A stretch of 64,000 nucleotides of DNA from Selaginella moellendorffii (Eukaryota > Streptophyta > Lycopodiopsida > Selaginellales > Selaginellaceae): contig NW_003314267.1 of assembly GCF_000143415.4 (NCBI RefSeq), positions 2,074,932 to 2,138,931 on the forward strand. Reading direction: 5' to 3'. Positions 56,452-64,000 of the stretch are shown one piece after another. The notes below the pieces were generated by a model. It was not told where the DNA came from. It ran no database searches and was given only the letters and a program-made list of their open reading frames with translations. The first letter of the stretch is position 1; each line of letters begins with the position of its first letter. The position numbers were made by a program, and so were the translations under genes.

Positions 56452-58486
56452 ATGGGGAGGCATTCGTGCTGCCAGAAGCAAAAGCTCAAGAAAGGGCTAT
56501 GGTCGCCAGAGGAGGACGAGAAGCTGGTGCGCTACATCACCAAGTATGGCCACAGCTGCTGGAGCACGGTGCCGGAGCAAGCCGGTCAGTAGCAATCGAT
56601 CGCTCGAATGTGAGCTGCAAGATCACTCATCCATGGCGCTCGAATTATTTGCAGGATTGCAGCGATGCGGCAAGAGCTGCCGGCTCCGGTGGATCAATTA
56701 CCTCCGCCCGGACCTCAAGCGTGGGAATTTCACGTCGCACGAGGAGAAGCTCATCATCGATCTCCACGCGGCGCTTGGCAACCGGTAAAGAGAGATTCTC
56801 GTTTGGTTTCGTTGTGAGAATTCCTCTCATTTGATCGGGGATTCTTCTTCCAGATGGTCGCAGATCGCGGCGAGGCTGCCCGGGCGCACGGACAACGAGA
56901 TCAAGAATTTCTGGAATTCTTGCATCAAGAAGAAGCTCAAGCAAATGGGGATTGATCCCAACACCCACAAGCCTCTGCTCGTGGCCACCTCCGCCGCCGC
57001 CGCCGCCGCCGCCACTAGCCCCAGCGGCGCCGCCGCCGCCACCGCCACCACCACCCCGGACGCCAAATCACCCATCATCGAGCAGCAATTCCTGGACAAA
57101 TCCAGCGCCAGCGCCGCCATGGTGATCACGCGACAACCCCCCAAACTGTTCGCCTGCCCCGAGGAGGACGACGATGGCGACGACAACGACGCCATGGGCG
57201 GAGAGGACGCCGCCATGAATTTCAAGAATGCCGGTCGATCCGACCAGCACGACCCCCGGAAGTTCTCGTTTCTCGCGAGAACCAAGCCACCCCAGTTCTT
57301 CAGCTGCGGCAGCGATCGCGACGAGGACAACAACGCCATGACACCGCTCACACCGCCATCGTCTTCTTCGAATTCTTCCAGCTATGGATCACAGCAGCTC
57401 TATCGTCCAGCATTTGGGTTCTTCCCCCAGCAGCAGCAGCAGCAGCAGCAGCAAGATCATCCTGGTTTCCTGCCACCAGGGATCAACAACTGGAACCAGC
57501 ATTGGATCACGCAGCACGTCCCGCCCATGGCCGCGCCATTCTTCCACCCCGATCACGTCCACCATCCAATGCAGCAGCCAGCGCAAGCTTTTGGTGCCGG
57601 TACTAGTGCCTCCCTTTTCAATTCACCCAGCACGCTCAACAATGTGGCTCCAGTTCACGTTGGATCCTTGGTGTGGTATTTGCAGCAGCAGCAGCAACCG
57701 AGCATGATCGAGCAAAATCACCACCACCACCACCAGCGGAGTTCTTCTGGTAGCCAAGCGGAAGAGCCCAGCTTTGGACACCAGGAGATCAAAGGCGACG
57801 TAGACGACGACTTTAGCGCCAAGTACTGCGAGAATTTCCTCAAATTCGGTGACTTTGGCACTGGCGGGGATCCGGAGCGAGAATTCAGCAGCAGCCCCAG
57901 CGGCGGCGGCGACGATGGCGAGCAAGGATCGCCCGGCTGCTGCTCCAACGATCACGCCGCGTCGAGCTTTATGATCAAGCCACCGGTGGTGACGTCGAGG
58001 TGCTCCATCCCGGACGATGGTGGTGGCAAGGAATCGCCGTCCATGGACACCAGCTGTAGCAATGCAAGTGGCGGCGACGGGGGATTCCAGTTCTGGGACA
58101 CTTGCACGACCACGAGTAACAGTAGCGGCGGCGACGGTGGCGGTGGTGGTGGTGGTGGTGGTGGCGACGCCAAATTCAGCCTCCCGTTCCTCCGCGCCGC
58201 CTCCTCCTCCGCCAATTCCTCCGACGACGCCGCCTCCGACAGCTTCTCCAACTCGTCCATCCGGTGGAGCGAGCTCCTCCCCAGCCCCGCCATCGCGCCG
58301 CCGGTCTGCCATGGTGGCGCCGCCATGGCAAAGCCGCGACAGCACAGCGATCAGTTTGGAGATTCATCGCCCTCCACGATTATGATCAAGTCGAGTGGTA
58401 CGTCATGGTACGATCGTCGGGAGGAGGAGGAGGAGTTCTCGCCGGAGCTCCAGCGGATTGCGGCAGCATTGGACCAAATCATTTAA
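56452..58486 (+). CDS. R2R3-MYB transcription factor (MYB-1)
   Basis: Three exons, 56452-56584, 56655-56784 and 56854-58486, give 631 residues, long for this family (usually 250-450). The N-terminus [19 protein letters not shown] starts the R2 repeat (Trp residues in [18 protein letters not shown] and [15 protein letters not shown]). R3 follows, with Phe replacing the first Trp ([11 protein letters not shown]), then [22 protein letters not shown]. The next residues, [10 protein letters not shown], are usual for the AtMYB26/50/55/61/86-like groups. The two introns sit at the canonical R2R3 positions (after the PEQAG region and in GNR). The C-terminal 500 residues are low complexity: Ala, Gln (nine in a row), His and Gly runs. 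It binds AC-rich promoter elements by family analogy; a role in cell wall or stomatal programmes is speculation. Confidence 0.94.
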
Positions 58487-59700
58487 GATCTTTAATGGCT
58501 TTCTATACATTGCTACACTCGATCGACCGATGTTGGCGCGCATTATACGCTTACTATATAACCATTGATACGTTATACGTATTATATGGATCCATGCATT
58601 TGCTCGGATTTGGATCATATGAGATGTTCTTCGTTCCTTCGTTCTTTGTAACATTGATTTGATAGACGAATTGGTTGTTTAAAGAAGGCTTTTGTTGTAT
58701 GCAACGAAGGTGTCTTTAGAAGGCTTTTCAGAGAGCTTGGTGAAAGTTGGCGATTGATTGATCAATCTTCCAATGTCGCCTGTTTGTTTGCTCGTTTTTG
58801 TTTGTTTCGTTTGGATGGTGGCGGTGATTGACATCGATTATAATTGAGTCCTTGGAACAACAGCAACACAACGCTCCAGAAGATCGTCCATGATTTCCAC
58901 TTAGTTTTCTCAATCTTCTTGGAGAGATTTGACAAGACGAGGTGTTCTTTGTACTCTAGCCCTTTGAGAGATCGAGTGAATCGGAAAGGATTAAAATAAT
59001 GCGCTTACTTTAGCGTTGATAAAGCCGTGCGCTAAACAATCACCGTCGCCCAGAGGGTACAGATCACTGTTTGCCTTTATTGACCTCGCTCGATCCTTAC
59101 TTTCTTCTTTTCACTCTGTCTCCACATCCAGCCAACTTCATCGAGTGAAGAGACTCCAATCCTGTACATCATTCGCATCCAAGAATCGCTGATCTTCCCA
59201 AGAACCAATAGTCTAGACTTTGTTTGAATGTCGGTGGCGGTGCCACGAATTCGAGAGAATCAATCTAGAGAGAACAAAGCGAGCCCGCGATTCATTTCAA
59301 TCTCCTCCTTTGACGCATACCACAAAGCAAGGAAGAAATCGCCCATGGACTTTGTCTTTGACGCAGCCTTTGTACAAAGAAACTATCTCCTTTTTTGCTC
59401 TCCTTTCTTCTACTTTCTCCCCTTTTCTTCCTCGACCCAGAAGCTTCTGAAAAAAGACCAATATCAAACCTTTTTCTTTCGAGTGAATGAATGAACGCTG
59501 CCGAGTGAGAACCCTAGAAAATGTTTGTCATAAATGCTCTGCCACCTTTTCGTTGTTTCGTTCTTTTCTTTGCATCAAATTGCTTTTCTTCTTTTGCTCT
59601 GCCATGCCCGCAACTACCATCTTATTCGCGGTACTTTGGATTGAATTCTCGTCCAGAGATCTTTAGGTGATCTTGGAGAACGCCATCGCTAGCCCTCTTC
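58487..59700. other. Intergenic between MYB-1 and MYB-2
   Basis: Contains the MYB-1 3' UTR and the MYB-2 promoter and leader. Pyrimidine-rich DNA lies near 59390-59600. No further gene seen. Confidence 0.6.
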
Positions 59701-60923
59701 ATGGGTGGGAAGCAATCCTCTTCTTCTACTTCCTGCTATAACGAGAAGAGGAAGCTCCGCAAAGGATTGTGGTCGCCCGAGGAAGACGAGAAGCTGGTGC
59801 AATGCATCACAAAGTTTGGGCATGGCTCATGGAGCAATGTTCCCAGACAAGCTGGTGATTCTCATTTCTACATCTTTCTTCTATCAATCCCTCCACGATT
59901 TCTTCTCTTCGTGCTCCAAGTTCATTGCTTCGTGTTGTGCGCATAAATTGTCGAATCTCTCTCTTATCGTTTCTTTCGCTTTTAATTTCCTTCATGAACT
60001 TGGTCGAGACAGGTTACATTTTCTTCTTTCTAATCTTTGATTGATCGATCGATCGGCACAGGATTGGATCGCTGCGGCAAGAGCTGCCGGCTTCGATGGA
60101 TAAACTACCTTCGCCCTGACTTGAAACGAGGTGGTTTTGGCGAGCACGAAGAGCAACTCATCATCGATCTCCATGCCATCGTTGGTAACAGGTCGATTCA
60201 ATCTCAAAATCAATGTCTTTCGACTTGACTTTCGCTTGAATTTGTTCTGGCAGATGGTCACACATTGCCCGGCAACTGCCCGGAAGAACAGACAACGAGA
60301 TAAAAAACTTCTGGAACTCGGTGATCAAGAAGAAACTACGGAAGATGGGCATCGACCCAAAAACGCACGCGCAGATCACGTCACCCTCGACGACCTCGCC
60401 ACAATTCAGCAGCAGTGAGCTCATTATCACCGATGATCATCAGCAGAGTTTCGACGACCCCTCGGGTGTCATAAGCAGCTTCATGAATCACGCTCCATTC
60501 TCATTCCAACAAGATCATCAAGATCCTTCCACTTGTGCCACCAGCAATCTTGTCGTGCTGCATGGCTCCTCGTCCGGATCCCGCGATCAAGAGCTTGCTG
60601 GAACCTCGAGCTCGGCTCTAGTCGATCATCGATTTTACGACCCAGCAGAAGCAATGGATTACAACTGCGCGGATTTCAACCAGGGTGGTGATGAACGCCA
60701 TGTCAATCAAGATTCGTCTTTGCCCGCCATGTCATGCACTGTACAAAGTTTAGCATACACCGGAGATTTTCCAGGCGAGGCTTTGCTCTCACCGCCTCTC
60801 CTGGATTGCTTCCATCGCGAAGAGCAGCACGAAGACGAGCAACCATTTGTTCTTCCCGCAAATGCCATTAGCTACAACGCAGGGGAGTATTATCCCCTTG
60901 GCTTTCATCAGGCATTCATGTGA
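59701..60923 (+). CDS. R2R3-MYB transcription factor (MYB-2)
   Basis: Exons 59701-59854, 60062-60191 and 60254-60923 give 317 residues. It has a serine-rich N-terminal extension ([20 protein letters not shown]) in place of the GRHSCC start of its neighbours. R2 follows ([39 protein letters not shown]) and R3 ([39 protein letters not shown]), then KMGIDPKTH. Intron positions are identical to MYB-1 and MYB-3. The C-terminal region is acidic and Gln/His-containing, without a repression motif that I can recognise. It converges with MYB-3. Probably arose by tandem duplication followed by long divergence, since only the MYB domain is clearly alike. Confidence 0.94.
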
Positions 60924-61283
60924 TTACAAGTTGATACAAAATCTATAAACTCGGCTCAGATTTAAGCTTGTAAATTCACGAGAATACATAAAGAAAAACT
61001 AGTTTGTCACGCAGTATAAATCTCTATCACTCCAGTGCCTAGCCTTTTCCGTTTGCGTTGGACTGTTTTGTGTAGTGGCAAAGTACCCAAAACGTTCACA
61101 GCCAAGAACTTGTGATCGGCTTAGAGTCTAGAGCTCCAATAACTTCTATTACAGACAACATGGAGAAATAAAATTGTAGTCACATGGTTTTATTTGTCGA
61201 GCTCGATCGAGTGAATGAATGGGATGGTATACATGTATGTGTGCCTGTGTAAGTAAAATTTATATACATTTTCTTTTCATCAC
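60924..61283. other. Convergent 3' region of MYB-2 and MYB-3
   Basis: 360 bp between two facing stop codons, containing both 3' UTRs. No other feature seen. Confidence 0.65.
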
Positions 61284-62886
61284 TCACATGTGTTGTAGCG
61301 CGGCCGCCAACGATGACTGCCAATCGGAAGCCGCCAGCTCGGACTTGATGCCGGAATCAAAACTTGGAATCTTTGACGCGGTGGTGGCGCCGCCACCTCC
61401 TCCGCCGAACGTAAAACCCATGGCACCGTCAAACTGCGTTGACCTGTTCTGACCGTCGCTCGTCAGCGCAAAGTCAACGGCCGCCAGATCGTAAGGCTGT
61501 TGCTGGTGCTGCTGATACTGCGGGTGATGGTGGTGGTGGTGATCAAAGGAAGCCACCGCTGGCGGCGATGCATCGCAGATTTGATACATGAAATTGGATC
61601 CGGTGTGAGTAGCGAAAGCGTTGTTGTAATTCAAATGCACGATGCCCGGAAGAACAGCGCCAGTGGTGCTCCCGGGGAATTGCTGCCTCATCTCATCCCC
61701 CTGGTGCTCCTCCCCTGCCGGATTCCCATCGAAAGTACTAGTACTTGAGCGATGATCAAAGTCTGGATTGTAGCTGCCGCGGCCTGATGGAGTACTAGTC
61801 CAGTGATTATCCGATCTCATGCTTTGCAGTGGGCTCGAGAAGATCGCTTCGCTAGCACTGTGACTGGCTGCTGGAACTAGAGGTGAGTGATCTTCCACGC
61901 CTGGCCTGGTGATCATCCACTCGTTGTAAATCCTGGAATCCCTCGATACGTTGCTCAAATCGGAGAAGTTCCTCAACAGAATTCTCGCAGTTCCTCCTCC
62001 TCCTTCTGAATTCACCACTCCAGGCGATGCAAGTGGATTGACGACGCTCCTGGAGTTGGAGCTCTCGTGGTGATTGATTTGCAGCTCGCTAACCAGTGCT
62101 GGATTGCGGAGGAGTTTGGTGTCGGAGAAGCTGCGGCCCAAGCGAGGATGGGCTTCGAGATTGATGTTGTAGGGGTAGAGCTTGGAGGATTTGAGGTCGC
62201 TGTGGTCGCCCGGTTGGGACTGCGAGGACTCGGACTCGGCGGAGCCGGATTTGAAGGAAGAGATGTCGTCACAGGGAGGGAACTGTGGCAAATTCTTGCC
62301 GATGCTCGAGCCCGCCGCGTCGTTCATTATGGGCTTGTGAGTCTTTGGGTCTATCCCCAGGCGCTTGAGTTTCTTCTTGATGCACGAGTTCCAAAAGTTT
62401 TTTATCTCATTGTCGGTGCGGCCGGGGAGCTGTGTAGCGATTTGCGACCACCTTGAAACAAGAAGGAAACTTTAGCAAGCTTTTCCAAAAGAAGTTGTTT
62501 TGAAACTTGGAAGAGTTTCATGGTGTCTTGGAATATTAACCTGTTGCCAACGATCGCATGGAGATCGATGATGAGTTTCTCCTCTTGAAGCGAGAAAGCA
62601 CCGCGCTTGAGATCGGGGCGGAGGTAATTCTTCCATCTCAATCTGCAGCTTTTCCCGCATCTCTCCAGTCCTGTTGGATCGGAATTGGGCCAGGAAAACG
62701 CAAAGAAAATATCCATCTTGGCTTTAGAGAATGGAAGCTTTTCATTTCCTTACCAGCAAGCCGAGGTACATTGCTCCAGCAGCCATGGCCGTAAGTGGTG
62801 ATGCACTTGACAAGCTTCTCGTCTTCCTCGGGCGACCACAAACCTTTGCGAAGCTTTTGTTTCTGGCAACACGAGTGTCGCCCCAT
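61284..62886 (-). CDS. R2R3-MYB transcription factor (MYB-3)
   Basis: Exons 62886-62754, 62670-62541 and 62451-61284 give 476 residues. N-terminus [20 protein letters not shown]2 [21 protein letters not shown]3 [20 protein letters not shown] and [19 protein letters not shown]; then [11 protein letters not shown], a typical tail of the AtMYB61/86-like group. One R2 residue is unusual: [15 protein letters not shown] has Lys where MYB-1 and MYB-2 have Ile. The C-terminus contains Ser-rich parts and a HHHHHH-Q-rich run. The start ATG at 62886 is chosen because it gives the conserved GRHSCC N-terminus; the longer upstream frame is hydrophobic leader sequence. Confidence 0.94.
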
Positions 62887-64000
62887 GCGACGGGGGAAAC
62901 TGGTTACGAGAAAATACAAAAAGTGAAGAAAAAGAAGAAAAAAAACAGATTTTTGCAGAAGAAGGAACAACTTCGCGAAGAGAAGAAATAAAGTATAAAA
63001 AAGGAAAGCTCGGTGCAAGCAAAGGACCAAAGGACTGAAGGACACAGACTATAAGTTTTACTTGCTTGCTTCACTCCTAAAGGCTGGAAGAGAATGAGAG
63101 AATGTGTGCATGCATCAACTGGAGACTGGNNNNNNNNNNNNNNNNNNNNNNNNNNNNNNNNNNNNNNNNNNNNNNNNNNNNNNNNNNNNNNNNNNNNNNN
63201 NNNNNNNNNNNNNNNNNNNNNNNNNNNNNTGGAGACTGGAGCGCAGCAGCTCCAACAAACGAAATCGGAGATCTTTCCAGAGACAATTCCAGTTGCTCAG
63301 TGCAGCAGCAGTAGCAGCAGTGGGCAGCGCTGCACAGAATTTATAAGCGCAAGCTTTCACTAGGCATTTCTCCTGGGAAGTCTGCGCTGCGAGAGGAAGG
63401 GGAAGAGGAGGAAAAAGAGGAAAAAGAAGAGTGAAAATGGAGCAATTTCTCGTTGAGCACTGGCCACTTTCACCAGATCGACGACTGCTATCGTCATAAG
63501 CAGCGAGATCCAGGAGGCGCTGGAGGAGACTTCCGTGCAGGACTTACAGAGCTTAGGCGAGAATTTGGAGGAGTGATGGCGTTGGAGAAGCTTGTTTGCA
63601 TCATTGTCAGGATGCCTTTCGTCGGCGCTGGCAGCGCCGGTGAGCACTGGCGATCGAAGCGCACATCCAAATCGCAGACTTGAATTGCAGCGTAAGGACA
63701 AAGATTGCATGCACATGCTGCTGCTGGCGGAATGGAGAAATCAAAAACAAACGCGGGCGCAATTAAACCCTAACCCCAAGAGCCCTAATTTACAGCGCGG
63801 GAATGTGGGGACCATGCACACGTGGATCACTTAAACCACACATGGGCCACGTACGGCAGTGGTGGCCCATTTCTTTGTGTACCGCCACCTTTTTCCTATT
63901 TCTGTAGCGTGTGTAATTGAGAGCCTCACAGCTAGACCCAAAGAATTTATATGCTTTGATACAAAATATCCGAGAGTTTCCTTCGTAGAGATATGTACTT
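62887..64000. other. Upstream region of MYB-3
   Basis: Leader and promoter of MYB-3, split by a gap. A purine-rich stretch (on +) occurs at 62920-62990. AAACCCTAACCCC, a telo-box-like motif, is at about 63765-63777. No gene can be supported between 63230 and 64000. Confidence 0.45.
63130..63229. other. Assembly gap (100 N)
   Basis: A round 100-base gap, probably of unknown true size. TGGAGACTGG occurs on both edges, which suggests an unjoined overlap. Confidence 0.98.

Noticed and set aside
57623-58345. 240-codon minus-strand open frame inside MYB-1
   Set aside because: It is a shadow of the GC-rich, repeat-bearing plus-strand exon; composition is Arg/Gly/Ala-biased and no motif is present.
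63077-63363. Open frames across the second gap
   Set aside because: Same artefact; flanking residues show no conserved motif.

Overview
The window looks like nuclear DNA of a land plant, most likely the lycophyte Selaginella (probably S. moellendorffii). Genes have many exons separated by unusually short introns (about 45-70 bp), the gene-rich part is compact, ATCGATCGAT-type words are frequent, and the protein set is plant-like: R2R3-MYB factors, a peroxisomal NAD carrier, a chloroplast-type Tic62-like SDR and a plant PepN-like aminopeptidase. Nothing suggests bacteria or a plasmid. The species name is an inference from style, not from a database match.

Layout. (1) 1-4.6 kb: AT-rich dispersed repeat, partly inverted, interrupted by a tandem TRIM retroelement with three LTRs and a 5-bp target-site duplication. 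(2) 4.6-23.5 kb: a mosaic of duplicated segments. It holds two coding-like repeat blocks here called R and Q, a DJ-1/PfpI gene resembling isonitrile hydratase, fragments of an M1 aminopeptidase and of a Tic62-like SDR, Copia fragments with a head-to-head hairpin, one damaged Tic62-like copy and the only complete M1 aminopeptidase gene. (3) 23.5-33.9 kb: retroelement remnants, a second TRIM, an assembly gap and a tandem array of the AT-rich repeat. (4) 33.9-47.0 kb: a second edition of the mosaic, about 30 kb from the first, with a second DJ-1 gene, a truncated M1 pseudogene, a small LTR element with target-site duplication and the intact Tic62-like gene. (5) 47.0-52.5 kb: single-copy housekeeping genes on the + strand (DCN1-like, DnaJ with C-terminal X domain, peroxisomal NAD carrier). 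(6) 52.5-56.4 kb: mostly unassigned. (7) 56.4-64 kb: three R2R3-MYB genes with the same two intron positions, two on + and one on -.

The repeated mosaic is complementary. The left edition keeps an intact aminopeptidase but a decayed SDR. The right edition keeps an intact SDR but only half an aminopeptidase. Both keep an intact DJ-1 gene. So one working copy of each single-copy gene survives, and the DJ-1 gene is doubled. The closeness of the two editions also leaves room for a haplotype or assembly explanation.

Exon models were built by hand from reading frame, GT/GC-AG borders and remembered family sequence features. No alignment or search was run. Family names are recognition calls, and fragment borders are approximate to a few tens of bases.
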